A stretch of DNA of 64,000 nucleotides from Chitinophagales bacterium (lineage in GTDB: Bacteria > Bacteroidota > Bacteroidia > Chitinophagales > Chitinophagaceae): contig JAFLBK010000002.1 in NCBI GenBank assembly GCA_017303335.1, positions 1-64,000 of the forward strand, in the 5' to 3' direction. Of the stretch, positions 25,879 to 35,052 are shown piece after piece. The notes below the pieces were generated by a model. It was not told the origin of the DNA, did no database searches, and saw only the letters and a list, made by a program, of their open reading frames with translations. Both the position numbers and the translations under genes were made by a program. Each line of letters opens with the position of its first letter. The first letter of the stretch is position 1.

Positions 25879-26634
25879 ATGAAGGACTTAAAGGAAATAA
25901 TGCTGCAAATTGAATTGCACTCACCGGAAGGGATCCGGGAATGCTTTAAAAAGGGCATCAGCGCCAATGAACCCTGCAATGGACGGCCTCTTTTTTATGA
26001 ACTCCTGGGTGAGTACACCCGTACGCCCAGGTTTAAAGATTGTGTAAGAATGTTCATTGACTACGGGCTTGAATTTGAAAACAAAACCTTGCTCGGGGTA
26101 CTGGCCGACTATCCTGAATTCCTGGAAACTCTATTATCTGTTCACCCGGACGAAGCGCACAGGCATGTTAGTCTTCCGTGTTCGTATACGCCTATGTATG
26201 AAGTCAGCCTGCTGCATGTATGCGCAGAATTTAATCATATAGACAGCGCTAAAGTACTGGTAAAACATGGGGCTGATATTAACGCAAAAGCCGGTGCAGA
26301 TGAAAATGGATTCGGAGGACATACTCCCATCTTTCATACGGTAAATCAGAATTCCAATAATTCGGAAGAAATGTTGAACTTTTTGCTGGAGAAAGGCGCC
26401 GATCTCGATATAACAGTAAAAGGGCTGATCTGGGGAAAAGGATATGAATGGGAGACATTTATACCGGCAGTAAATCCTCTCAGCTATGCGATGATGGGAC
26501 TATTGCCTCAGATGCACCGGGATGAAGTTGTAATCGCAAAGATTATTGAGATATTAATGAAAAAGAAGTTCGGAACAGGCTATACTCCTAAAAATGTACC
26601 AAATAAATATCTTGGAAATGAAAGAAGAGGATAA
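25879..26634 (+). CDS. Ankyrin-repeat protein
   Basis: 251 residues. Ankyrin-type repeats are clear at about 110-142 (SLLHVCAEFNHIDSAKVLVKHGADINAK) and 150-182 (GHTPIFHTV...SEEMLNFLLEKGADLDI), with weaker ones before and after. Cytoplasmic; probably a protein-protein interaction module. It starts six bases after the hydrolase stop and overlaps the next gene by 17 bases, so it belongs to the same transcription unit. Confidence 0.8.
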   Translation: MKDLKEIMLQIELHSPEGIRECFKKGISANEPCNGRPLFYELLGEYTRTPRFKDCVRMFIDYGLEFENKTLLGVLADYPEFLETLLSVHPDEAHRHVSLPCSYTPMYEVSLLHVCAEFNHIDSAKVLVKHGADINAKAGADENGFGGHTPIFHTVNQNSNNSEEMLNFLLEKGADLDITVKGLIWGKGYEWETFIPAVNPLSYAMMGLLPQMHRDEVVIAKIIEILMKKKFGTGYTPKNVPNKYLGNERRG

Positions 26635-27490
26635 TGAATTTGACGCATTCCCTTACCCTGCAAACCACATAATTAGATCTTTTTTCCGGAAAATAACAGA
26701 GATACAACCCGGCTTTCCCGTTGGAATATATCTTACTGGCTCAATTGCTATGAATGATTTTTATCCTTTTAAAAGTGATATAGATTTTGTTGTAGTATGT
26801 AAAGAGATACCTGATAAAAAAATAGCCGGGCAGCTAAAGCAGATTCATAATGAAATAGCAGCAGAGTATCCTAAACCTGACTTGAGCGGATATTATATTG
26901 CCTCCGGGACGCTTGAACTGAATGATCCCGGTCAATCCAGTCTCTTCTACTATCATGAAGGAAAGACAGGTTATAGATTATTTGAGATGGGGCCGGTTGC
27001 TCTTACTGAAATAAAAAGCAACGCCATCACCTTGCTTGGGCCGGATGCAGCAAACTTACCCTTTCATATCACCCGAAACAAATTAAATGATTTTCTGTTT
27101 CTGAATAATTCATCATATTGGGGTAACTGGATAAGAAGGCATTCCTCGTACTTCGGTAGGAAACTAATACTGGTGTTGTTTCCACGGTTTACTGAATGGG
27201 TAATACTTGGGATAGCAAGGCAACTTGTTACTCTTCAAACCGGCAAAATTGTTTCAAAAGCCGAGGCTGGTATCTACTGCCTGACTATTCTGCCTGCCCG
27301 GTTTCATAGCATAGTTCAGGAAGCAATTGACATCAGGAAAGATGACCGGACTTACCCAATTGTAGGGTCTTACGCTATAAGGCCTTCATTCAGGCGATGG
27401 TCTCAGACTTTGGTTTGTGCCAGGTATATGGTCAGTTTATTCAGAGAAAAATATTATCAAAACGTTTCCAATGAGAAAAATGAAATTTAA
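26618..27490 (+). CDS. Nucleotidyltransferase-fold protein (aminoglycoside-adenylyltransferase-like)
   Basis: 290 residues from ATG 26618. The N-terminal nucleotidyltransferase motif reads LTGSIAMNDFYPFKSDIDFVVV (G-S...D-x-D at about residues 39-57), as in Pol-beta-like NTP transferases; a C-terminal helical region (about 150-285) resembles the DUF4111/AadA C-terminal domain. Family members adenylylate small molecules such as aminoglycosides, but the substrate here is unknown. An earlier in-frame ATG (26594) lies within the ankyrin gene. The gene overlaps both neighbours, indicating an operon. Confidence 0.7.
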   Translation: MKEEDNEFDAFPYPANHIIRSFFRKITEIQPGFPVGIYLTGSIAMNDFYPFKSDIDFVVVCKEIPDKKIAGQLKQIHNEIAAEYPKPDLSGYYIASGTLELNDPGQSSLFYYHEGKTGYRLFEMGPVALTEIKSNAITLLGPDAANLPFHITRNKLNDFLFLNNSSYWGNWIRRHSSYFGRKLILVLFPRFTEWVILGIARQLVTLQTGKIVSKAEAGIYCLTILPARFHSIVQEAIDIRKDDRTYPIVGSYAIRPSFRRWSQTLVCARYMVSLFREKYYQNVSNEKNEI

Positions 27491-28138
27491 GATTTCAAGA
27501 GTAAATGGTAGCTTGCTAAGCGCCTGTTTCTTGATGTTTGGTTCTGTTACAGAGGCACAAATAATTGCTTCGGATATACCTTTGGAGATAAATAAGAAAG
27601 AGAGATATCTATTCTACCTTCACGGTGCAGTTGTAACGGAACTTGGCAACAATGCAATTAATCAATCGGTGCCCGAATGGGGTCCCTATGAATACCTTAA
27701 TATACTTGATTCAATAAAGTAGCGGGGATTCAATGTCATCAGCGAACAAAGGCAAAAGGGAGTGGCAGATTCTGTTTATGTGCAGCGTATTGCAAAACAA
27801 ATTGACACCTTGCTTAAAGCTGGCGTCAAAATGAAGAATATAATAGTATTGGGAGCATCGGCCGGATGGGATATTGCATTGCATGTATCAGCCCGTATGA
27901 AAATGAGGAAACTGGGTTTCATTATCATGGGTGGATGCTGGCCCGACACCTATAAAAGCTATGTTGAAATGAAATTATATGGAAAGTTCTTGTCCATCAT
28001 TGAGGCTACTGATCCGCATCAGACATGTGTGAAGATATTTAAAGACAGAAAGGAAATACCGGGTTAAGTCATGGTTTCATTTATAAAGGGTATAAAGAAT
28101 GGCTTGATCCGGTTGTAGAATGGGTTTCGGGAAAATAA
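27471..28138 (+). pseudogene. Secreted alpha/beta-hydrolase-like gene, interrupted
   Basis: Starts at ATG 27471 with a signal peptide (KISRVNGSLLSACFLMFGSVTEAQ). The frame (RYLFYLHGAVVTELG...GPYEYLNILDSIK) hits an in-frame TAG at 27720-27722 and continues in the same frame (RGFNVISEQRQKG...IIVLGASAGWDIALHVSA). Near 28055 it needs a frameshift to reach the conserved tail (TGLSHGFIYKGYKEWLDPVVEWVSGK) ending at 28138. G-A-S-A-G is the nucleophile elbow and S-H-G-F the histidine. Two independent lesions make it a pseudogene at the end of the receptor run. Confidence 0.8.
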
Positions 28139-28227
28139 ACAGTTATGACTTGCTGACCAAAATTATAGGATATAAGGTATCGCCAAACTGTGCGAAAATT
28201 GAAGGGACTCTCCTTTCTTTCCACCCT

Positions 28228-29646
28228 TTATTTCAGTAACTCCCTCATGATGGCGAAAGCCAGTTCGGAGCAATCAATGCCGGAGTTATTCAGTACGACT
28301 ATACCTGTTTTTCTTTCCTTTACAAAGCCGCATACGCTTGAAAAACCTGAAGTTCTTCCATCATGGAAAATGAAGTTCATGTTTTTATAGGGAACTATGA
28401 ACCAGTTAAGCCCAACTGCCTGTTGGGAATCAGTAAATACAGGTTGCTGAGACAAAGCTATTTCTTTGGATGTGCTGTTGATCTGGTTATTCAAGTATAA
28501 AATCATATCATTCAGGCTGGACTTAAGACCGCCAGCGGAAGCCAGGTATTTCCAGTTCCAGTAAGGGGTTGCTTTTCCGTTTGAAGCCCTGTAGCCCGTA
28601 GCAAGTTGGGTGATGGCAGAATCGTTTGTGTTAAACCCGCTTTCCTTCATGCTGAATGGCTTTAAGATCAGTTCAACACATAACTCTTCAAAGGGCTTGT
28701 TGTAGATATTGGCCAGGATCATGCCGAGCAGACCGACGCCTGTGTTTGAGTAAGTAAAAACGGTACCCGGGATGGTATCAGGCCTGGAATTCTTTAAAAA
28801 TTCAATAAATAGCCCGCTGTCGTAGTTCCTGAACGGGTCATTGGGATCATAATCCTTCTGAAATGTAAGATTAGTTGGATTGGCGGGCAATCCGGAACAA
28901 TGGCTGGCCAGGTGCTTTACGAGAACAGGTTTTCCGGTCATTTCGGGTTGGGTTAAACCTTCCGGCAGGAATTTCCTGATTTCATCATCCAGGCTGAGTT
29001 TCCCGGCACTGACAGCTTTAGCCAGCAGAAGCCCTGTAAATGTTTTCGTGATGGAACCAATTTCATATTGTGTATGGATATCCGGTAAGATGCCGGTACC
29101 CCTTTTTGTTTCACCGTAAAAATAAGTTTCCGTCTTTCCGTCCTGTATTATTCCAATACTCAGCCCGCAGTTCACCGGGTTCTCAAAAAATTTACGGGTC
29201 ACTGAATCTATAAGTAATTGTAAACCCGAATGGTGGGGATTATTTGTATTGACTGTGCTGGCATCCCTTTTTATAATTTCTTCGGCCTGATAAGGAAGCC
29301 ATTGGAGGCTTTGAATCAGGTTATTTCGCCCCATCAATAAGGAGAGCTTTAGATCTCCCTTTTCAAATGTGACCTTATAATTATCAATTCCGTTCTCTGC
29401 GGAAATTGGCTTTACCGATAAGGCATTTCCATAAGGTCTGATGTTTGTTTTGTAAAATTCATGATGATCCTTTCTGGAAAACTCTTTCTGGAAATCAGCA
29501 GCCAGCATCATGTACAAGCTGTCATAGTTTTCGCTGTTATAATGCCCGATCAGTTTTGTTGCGATAGGAACTGTCTGACCAGTTGACTCCATGGATAACA
29601 AGTTACATACCGCAAAGAAAATGCAGGCAACAGAAAGTTTATACAT
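28228..29646 (-). CDS. Secreted serine hydrolase (beta-lactamase/PBP4* family)
   Basis: 472 residues. A signal peptide (to about residue 24) and an NTF2/DUF3887-like N-terminal domain (about 28-120) precede a class C beta-lactamase-type domain with S-I-T-K (Ser198, Lys201), Y-S-N (in FTYSNTGVGLLG) and a C-terminal H-D-G in place of KTG. Such enzymes are esterases or D-amino-acid peptidases, rarely true lactamases. The gene is monocistronic and convergent with the broken hydrolase gene; a palindrome lies 101 bp upstream. Confidence 0.9.
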   Translation of the reverse strand: MYKLSVACIFFAVCNLLSMESTGQTVPIATKLIGHYNSENYDSLYMMLAADFQKEFSRKDHHEFYKTNIRPYGNALSVKPISAENGIDNYKVTFEKGDLKLSLLMGRNNLIQSLQWLPYQAEEIIKRDASTVNTNNPHHSGLQLLIDSVTRKFFENPVNCGLSIGIIQDGKTETYFYGETKRGTGILPDIHTQYEIGSITKTFTGLLLAKAVSAGKLSLDDEIRKFLPEGLTQPEMTGKPVLVKHLASHCSGLPANPTNLTFQKDYDPNDPFRNYDSGLFIEFLKNSRPDTIPGTVFTYSNTGVGLLGMILANIYNKPFEELCVELILKPFSMKESGFNTNDSAITQLATGYRASNGKATPYWNWKYLASAGGLKSSLNDMILYLNNQINSTSKEIALSQQPVFTDSQQAVGLNWFIVPYKNMNFIFHDGRTSGFSSVCGFVKERKTGIVVLNNSGIDCSELAFAIMRELLK

Positions 29647-29959
29647 AAAAGACTTCTGAGTGATTAATGATATATCTGCAAAAATAAATCAGCAACTCAC
29701 TGGATGGTTTAAATTCTCCTTAAATGCCGTTAAACCATAGGCAGAAATGACAAACGACTTTTGTCATTTCTGTGCCAATAAAGAATTTAAATACCGGAAC
29801 AGCCATTCAGTTCAGCGAGACCTTTCATACACCCTGCTTGCCTCTTGTAAATATGGCGGTCATTTTGCCTGCTGATTAAAGCATTTCGTCCTTTTTCCCC
29901 GCATTAGCACCAACAAAAAAAATAGTTTTATCGCCTTAAACGACAAGTGAAATTAATTT
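29647..29959. other. Divergent intergenic region with palindrome
   Basis: 313 bp between the serine hydrolase (-) and the hydrolase operon (+). It contains the best-formed palindrome of the set at 29748-29766, whose arms extend to 25 bp (aaatgacaaa...tttgtcattt). No small gene is visible. Confidence 0.6.
29748..29766. promoter_or_regulatory. 19-bp palindrome TGACAAACGACTTTTGTCA
   Basis: Copy 8 of the palindrome, 101 bp from the minus-strand serine hydrolase start and 193 bp from the plus-strand hydrolase start. By the spacing rule of the other copies it belongs to the minus-strand gene, but it could serve both. Confidence 0.75.
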
Positions 29960-30964
29960 ATGAAAAAAATCATCATTCCGGGTATACTTTTCCTGGCTTT
30001 GACCCTGACAAAATCGCAGGGGCAGAGTACAGCTTTGAATGTGGCGGAGATTAATAACCTTGTTCATGTACCGGGTTATACCACCAGTAAATACGCTGCT
30101 GTTCCCTCATTTATAAAACGGGGAAATGGCAAGAAGAAAATGATCCTGATTCCGGGGCTTGGGTTTGATGCGGCGGTTTTTGAAGATTTAATGAAGGCCA
30201 ATGAAAAGGAATACACCATGTATGCGGTTACCATTCCGGGTTTTGGCAATACCAAAGCGCCGGATATGCCCGACACCACGGTGAGTTACGGGTTGCAAAC
30301 GTGGAACAGGAGCATGTTGGCCGGGCTGATAAAGCTTATAGACAGGGAAAAAATTGAAAAGCCAATTATAGCCGCCCATTTTGTAACTGCCACACAAATT
30401 GCCATGCGAATGGCCATTGACTTTCCGGATAAAGTAGGGGCAGTTATTATTTTGGGCGGCCCTGCTAAGTTTATTGCCATTCAGCAGGGAAAACTGGCGT
30501 CACTCCCAGTGAAACAGATGATTGGTTACACTGATAATGTTACATCCAAAAGGTGGTTTAAGACAATGAAAAAAGAGACCTTCGACCAGGGTAATTTTAT
30601 TCCCGAAGTTTACTCGGTCGATTCCAGCCGTGCTCAGCATCTCTGGAACCAGGTTGCAGCGGTACCTCTACCGGTAATGATCAGGTACAGTTGTGAGTAT
30701 TTTGCAGCGGATTTAATAGCAGAGATTAAGAATCTTAAATGCCCTTTGCTGGTTCTCAGACCAACCTTTAATGCGACTTTTTTCCAGAATCCCATGAATA
30801 AGAACTGGATTGAACCGCAGCTTATTGAATCATGGAACCTGGCGGCCAAGGAAAATCCCGCTATAGTTATAAAAGATATACCTGGTACTGCGGCTTTTGT
30901 ATGGAAGGACAACCCGACAGCCGTGTACGGTGAAATTAAGGCTTTCGTAAATGGGATAAAATAG
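29960..30964 (+). CDS. Secreted alpha/beta-hydrolase
   Basis: 334 residues with a signal peptide (MKKIIIPGILFLALTLTKSQGQ). The alpha/beta-hydrolase outline is present (MILIPGLGFDAAVFEDL, then a possible nucleophile region), but the elbow reads A-A-H-F-V-T-A in place of G-x-S-x-G, so the serine nucleophile appears to be missing; a threonine two positions later might substitute. The acid and C-terminal regions are diverged too. It may be a non-catalytic relative. First gene of a plus-strand run to about 36910; the next gene starts five bases after its stop. Confidence 0.7.
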   Translation: MKKIIIPGILFLALTLTKSQGQSTALNVAEINNLVHVPGYTTSKYAAVPSFIKRGNGKKKMILIPGLGFDAAVFEDLMKANEKEYTMYAVTIPGFGNTKAPDMPDTTVSYGLQTWNRSMLAGLIKLIDREKIEKPIIAAHFVTATQIAMRMAIDFPDKVGAVIILGGPAKFIAIQQGKLASLPVKQMIGYTDNVTSKRWFKTMKKETFDQGNFIPEVYSVDSSRAQHLWNQVAAVPLPVMIRYSCEYFAADLIAEIKNLKCPLLVLRPTFNATFFQNPMNKNWIEPQLIESWNLAAKENPAIVIKDIPGTAAFVWKDNPTAVYGEIKAFVNGIK

Positions 30965-30969
30965 GCAAG

Positions 30970-32349
30970 ATGAGAAATTATTTGCCTTGCCTCCTTTTGT
31001 TTTTTGTACCGACACTGCTTCAGGGGCAGTTGCTAATCATAGAGCACACAAATGTGGTGGATGTAAAGAACGGATCGGTACGCAGAAATGTAACGGTAGT
31101 AATTGAACAAGACCGCATACTGGCAATCAGCAGTGCCCCGGGAAAGTACACAGGAACCATCATTGACGGAAAGAATAAATACCTGATCCCGGGACTTTGG
31201 GACATGCATACCCATACCTGGAGCAGCGAACGGTTCTTTTCATTATTGCTGGCCAATGGGGTGACAGGTATTCGGGATATGTTTGGAAATATTGACAGCA
31301 TAAACAGATGGAAAGAACAAATAGCCAGGGGGGCAATTAACGGCCCAGAAATTATTGCCTCGGGCCCGATCCTGGATGGGCCAAAACCGGTCTGGCCGGG
31401 CTCGGTGGCTGTGCAATCTGAACGGCAGGTGGCAGGCATAGTTGACTCATTAAAGAATCAGTTAAAGGTTGATTTTATCAAGGTTTACTCACTGTTGCCC
31501 CGCCAGGTCTTTTTTAAAATAGCCGATGAGGCTAAAAAACAGCAAATATCATTTGAAGGCCATGTACCAAATGAAGTATCGGTGCTGGAGGCAGCCCGTG
31601 CGGGACAGAAAAGCCAGGAACATCTCGTAGGAATTATTCAGGAATCTTCCGACAGCGCGGCATACCTGTTGAAACTGGCGCAAAGGGTGATCAGCGATAC
31701 ATCTTTAAAGGATCCGGTAGCCAAAACGAAATTAATGCTCCGGACATTTAACAGGGACAAGCTGCTCGCTGTAATACGGGAACTTAAAAGATATGATTCC
31801 TGGATTTGCCCGACCATGGTTGTAAACAGGAATATCGGGCTTCTTACCGATTCGGCTTTCTCCAACGACAGCCGTATTCATTACATGCCTCCGGGTATTG
31901 AAGCGATCTGGAAACCCAACAATGATTTCCGGTTTAAGAAAGCCGGGGCCGAGTATTTTGAACTGACAAGGGCGATGTTCCGGCTGCATAAGGAAATCGT
32001 CGGCCTGATGCAGAAGGAAGGAATCCGGCTGCTGGCCGGCACGGACTATCCCAACCCATATTGCTACCCCGGTTTCAGTTTGCATGATGAACTGGCTTTA
32101 CTGGTGGAAGCGGGACTTACGCCCCTTCAGGCACTGCAGACAGCGACCCTGAATCCGGCCATTTACTTTAACAGAACTGCTGACCTGGGTACTGTCGAAA
32201 AAGGCAAAATGGCGACGCTGGTGCTGCTGAACGGTAACCCATTGGATAACATCAGTAATACAAAAGATATACAGGCAGTGATCAATAAAGGAAAGTTATT
32301 TACTAAACCGCAACTGGAGTTCCTTTTGAGTTCCCAGCGGCATGAATAA
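30970..32349 (+). CDS. Secreted amidohydrolase-family enzyme
   Basis: 459 residues with a signal peptide (to about residue 18). Canonical amidohydrolase features: DGKNKYLIPGLWDMHTHTW (H-x-H metal ligands), a lysine in FIKVYSL (carbamylated-lysine position), FEGHVPNE, a second histidine in SQEHLVG, and the catalytic aspartate in LLAGTDYPNP; the C-terminal subdomain GTVEKGKMATLVLLNGNPLDNI is standard. Members hydrolyse cyclic amides or dipeptides; the substrate is unknown. It is tightly coupled to the upstream hydrolase gene (five bases). Confidence 0.9.
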   Translation: MRNYLPCLLLFFVPTLLQGQLLIIEHTNVVDVKNGSVRRNVTVVIEQDRILAISSAPGKYTGTIIDGKNKYLIPGLWDMHTHTWSSERFFSLLLANGVTGIRDMFGNIDSINRWKEQIARGAINGPEIIASGPILDGPKPVWPGSVAVQSERQVAGIVDSLKNQLKVDFIKVYSLLPRQVFFKIADEAKKQQISFEGHVPNEVSVLEAARAGQKSQEHLVGIIQESSDSAAYLLKLAQRVISDTSLKDPVAKTKLMLRTFNRDKLLAVIRELKRYDSWICPTMVVNRNIGLLTDSAFSNDSRIHYMPPGIEAIWKPNNDFRFKKAGAEYFELTRAMFRLHKEIVGLMQKEGIRLLAGTDYPNPYCYPGFSLHDELALLVEAGLTPLQALQTATLNPAIYFNRTADLGTVEKGKMATLVLLNGNPLDNISNTKDIQAVINKGKLFTKPQLEFLLSSQRHE

Positions 32350-32367
32350 ACAACTAAAATAGTAAAA

Positions 32368-33150
32368 ATGAAAATTCAACGAGTTTCTATCCTCGGCATC
32401 ATGCTAGTTATTGGTTCAGTAACCAACGCTCAAAAAGCAGACACTATTACAATTGACGCATCAAAAGTAAACACCAGTGTCTTAATACCCGGAACCCACC
32501 GCTACCTGGTGTATTTTAAAATGGGTAAGGACAGCAGCCGCAAAATGTACCAGTTGTGGTCCCGTACCATCGGGAACACAAATTATGAAGGTAAAGAGGC
32601 CATAACCGTAACCCAGGAATGGGAAGATAATGATACGGTGGTTCATAAAACCTATTCAGTTCTGGACAAGAATAGTTTTGCCACTTTATATCATGAAAGC
32701 TGGTGGAAAAGGACCGGCTTATATAAATTCAATTTCCCTGCAAAAGAGTTCAGTATTGATGGTATAGCTGCAACAACAAGAACAGATTCAATTACTATCA
32801 AACAAGTTAGGGCTTTTGAACAGGCCACCGGCCGGTATTTTTTGAACTGGCACCTGGACCTGGAGGTATTTCCTCTATTGCCCTATAAAGAGGGCGTAAG
32901 CTTTAAAATACACTTTTATGACCCCGGTTCTTCTGCTCCCCGGTATGAAACCTACACAGTGGCCGGCAGCGGTACGCTTACCGGGTACAATAATCAGAAA
33001 ATAGATTGCTGGCTGTTACGGCATGGCAGTTTGCCCCGTAACCTGGAAACATTCTGGATCAGCAAGGAAACAAGAGAAGTGCTGAAACTGGAACAGGAGT
33101 TTGCAGGAGGAAGAGCGAGGTATAAAATCAAATTAGGGTATAGCAATTAA
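32368..33150 (+). CDS. Secreted hypothetical protein (DUF3108-like)
   Basis: 260 residues with a signal peptide ending near TNAQK. The mature part is all-beta (SYSVLDKNSFATLYHESWWKRTGLYKFNF..., GYNNQKIDCWLLRHG..., FWISKETREVLKLEQEF), in the manner of DUF3108-type periplasmic beta-barrel or lipocalin-like proteins that end with a 'W-I-x-[KS]-E-x-R-x-[VP]-L-K' strand. Role unknown. It lies 18 bp after the amidohydrolase in the same run. Confidence 0.6.
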   Translation: MKIQRVSILGIMLVIGSVTNAQKADTITIDASKVNTSVLIPGTHRYLVYFKMGKDSSRKMYQLWSRTIGNTNYEGKEAITVTQEWEDNDTVVHKTYSVLDKNSFATLYHESWWKRTGLYKFNFPAKEFSIDGIAATTRTDSITIKQVRAFEQATGRYFLNWHLDLEVFPLLPYKEGVSFKIHFYDPGSSAPRYETYTVAGSGTLTGYNNQKIDCWLLRHGSLPRNLETFWISKETREVLKLEQEFAGGRARYKIKLGYSN

Positions 33151-33170
33151 AATATAGTAAACCATTGCAT

Positions 33171-33869
33171 ATGGATGAAAAGGTTCAATTATTACAGCGG
33201 CAGGTTAACAAATTGAAATTATTAGTGGCCGCCATCTGCCTTTCGGCCATACTATTTTTCATACTGGCTTTCGGCAAAAGAGAAGAAAATGAATCTATTA
33301 TTCGGGTGAAGGGGATTATAGTGGAAGATGAAGCAGGTCGTGAAAGAATCATAATTGGCGCACCGCTGCCATTTGCAAAAAACAGGGCCAGGACAGACAC
33401 TGCCAAGATAAAATCCAAGTGGGCTATCGGTATGGGACCGCAGTACATGAATAATTACAAAACTTATAATCACAGTGCAAATGGCATTGCCATACTGGAT
33501 GAAAATGGATGGGACAGAATTGTACTGGTAGACCCGGTGCCAGACCCAATCATAGGCAATCGCATAGGGCCCGAAACAGGTTTGCTTCTTAACGATGATA
33601 AAGGTTTGGAAAGAAGTGGTTATGGTTTACTAAATGTAAACAATCAGTTACGGGTTGTGCTGGGGCCGGATCATGGTAACGGAATGGAAGGAGCTGCTTT
33701 GAGTGTGTTGCCGGATGGTTCTGTTGGCCTTTACCTTGACTCAAAAGACAATTCAATTTTTGCGGGTCATGTAAAAGCAGACCATTGGAAGTCGCCCAAT
33801 AAAAAGGTATTTACGGGCATTACCCTGCATGACAGTACTGGAAAAAAAATTATTATTCCGGGTAATTAA
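33171..33869 (+). CDS. Membrane-anchored hypothetical protein
   Basis: 232 residues from ATG 33171 (a TTG six bases earlier is possible). A short N-terminal coil (DEKVQLLQRQVNKLK) precedes one transmembrane segment (about 16-35), followed by a soluble periplasmic domain made of repeated strand motifs (IIVEDEAGRERIIIGAP, IAILDENGWDRIVLVDP, LLLNDDKGLERSGYG). The repeating [L/I]-x-D-[E/D]-x-G-x-[ED]-R pattern suggests a beta-solenoid or propeller-like repeat. Family not recognised. Confidence 0.6.
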   Translation: MDEKVQLLQRQVNKLKLLVAAICLSAILFFILAFGKREENESIIRVKGIIVEDEAGRERIIIGAPLPFAKNRARTDTAKIKSKWAIGMGPQYMNNYKTYNHSANGIAILDENGWDRIVLVDPVPDPIIGNRIGPETGLLLNDDKGLERSGYGLLNVNNQLRVVLGPDHGNGMEGAALSVLPDGSVGLYLDSKDNSIFAGHVKADHWKSPNKKVFTGITLHDSTGKKIIIPGN

Positions 33870-33884
33870 CGTTGCGCCAGTCGG

Positions 33885-34982
33885 ATGAAACCGGTATTTC
33901 CAATTATATTTTTTTTTCTGCTGTTTCAGCAGAACAGAGCACAGGTATCCCCGGGTTATGCAGAGTATTGTACCAAAGCAATTCTGCAAAAGACTAATTT
34001 GACTTACCGGGTTCAGCACTATGAGTTGGATAACGGGAAGGTTATACACGGGATCTCTGGTGAGGTTACACTAATCAGGCACACAGACACCCTGTTTGGA
34101 TATCTGTTCAGAGTGAAGACCGATACAATGGAGGTTATTTTTGATGGAAAGCTGGGGTTTGTAATAAATAATCAGACCCAAAGAGTGAAACAGGTGAACG
34201 CACAACTACTGCATGATGAGGCGGCAGTTGGATTATTATTTCCGGTGCTGGTTAAAGGATTCGGTGAACCTGGGCAGTATAGCTGTTCTGTGCAGGGTGA
34301 ACCTTCAGACGAAGTAATTGAATTTACTAAGATAGCGAAGCAGTCCAGGGAAATTATTTATGCAGGTAAACAGGATTTTTTACCACGGAAAATAGAAGTT
34401 GAGATCGCAGAAGGGGGGAAGAAAAAAAGGAAAAGGACTATTGTTACGGGGATTGAATATAACAGGGTTCCTGAAGATGGTATAGTATCAAGGCTTATTG
34501 AATTACTGGATACGCATTTATTAGAACCGCTTGATCGTGGTAATGAGCTTTACAGTTCAGGCAATGATAATACGCTTATCGGCCGGGAAGCTCCTGATTT
34601 TCGCTTACCTGATTTCAATGGGAAGTATGTCGGGCTACGCGATTTCAGGGGTAAGATTGTCCTGTTGAATTTTTGGGAGCCCTGGTGCGGACCCTGCCGG
34701 ATGTCTATTTCTTATTTGCAGGAATTCGTTACAAAACTGAATACTGATGATCTTGTTATACTCAACCTTACAAAGGACAATATTGATTTTTCAAGGAAAC
34801 TAATCCAGGACAGGAAGATCAGCCTGCCAAATCTTATCTCGAACGAAGAAGTAAATAAAGTATATGATGTTTACGTAATACCACAGTATTTCCTCATTGA
34901 CAAAAGGGGAAGAATTATTTACGCGAGTAGGGAAGGATATGAAAAGAAAATGGAAGACCTGATACTGCAGTTTCTAGAATAG
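33885..34982 (+). CDS. TlpA-like thioredoxin-domain protein
   Basis: 365 residues with a signal peptide (to about residue 19). The first ~215 residues are a beta-rich domain like outer-membrane-lipoprotein carrier/DUF2092-type proteins. The C-terminal ~140 residues are a TlpA thioredoxin fold with W-C-G-P-C-R and the cis-proline block V-I-P-Q-Y-F-L-I-D. This is the fourth TlpA-type protein in the window. It sits between the hypothetical membrane protein (15 bp) and the second HELFH gene (70 bp), suggesting that the run builds an envelope or redox-dependent function. Confidence 0.85.
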   Translation: MKPVFPIIFFFLLFQQNRAQVSPGYAEYCTKAILQKTNLTYRVQHYELDNGKVIHGISGEVTLIRHTDTLFGYLFRVKTDTMEVIFDGKLGFVINNQTQRVKQVNAQLLHDEAAVGLLFPVLVKGFGEPGQYSCSVQGEPSDEVIEFTKIAKQSREIIYAGKQDFLPRKIEVEIAEGGKKKRKRTIVTGIEYNRVPEDGIVSRLIELLDTHLLEPLDRGNELYSSGNDNTLIGREAPDFRLPDFNGKYVGLRDFRGKIVLLNFWEPWCGPCRMSISYLQEFVTKLNTDDLVILNLTKDNIDFSRKLIQDRKISLPNLISNEEVNKVYDVYVIPQYFLIDKRGRIIYASREGYEKKMEDLILQFLE

Positions 34983-35052
34983 TTTAATGATATTCAACCT
35001 GCTTTAGTGGGCTGCAGGAGTCAGAACGAATACCTGCTGTATTTAGTGGCAT

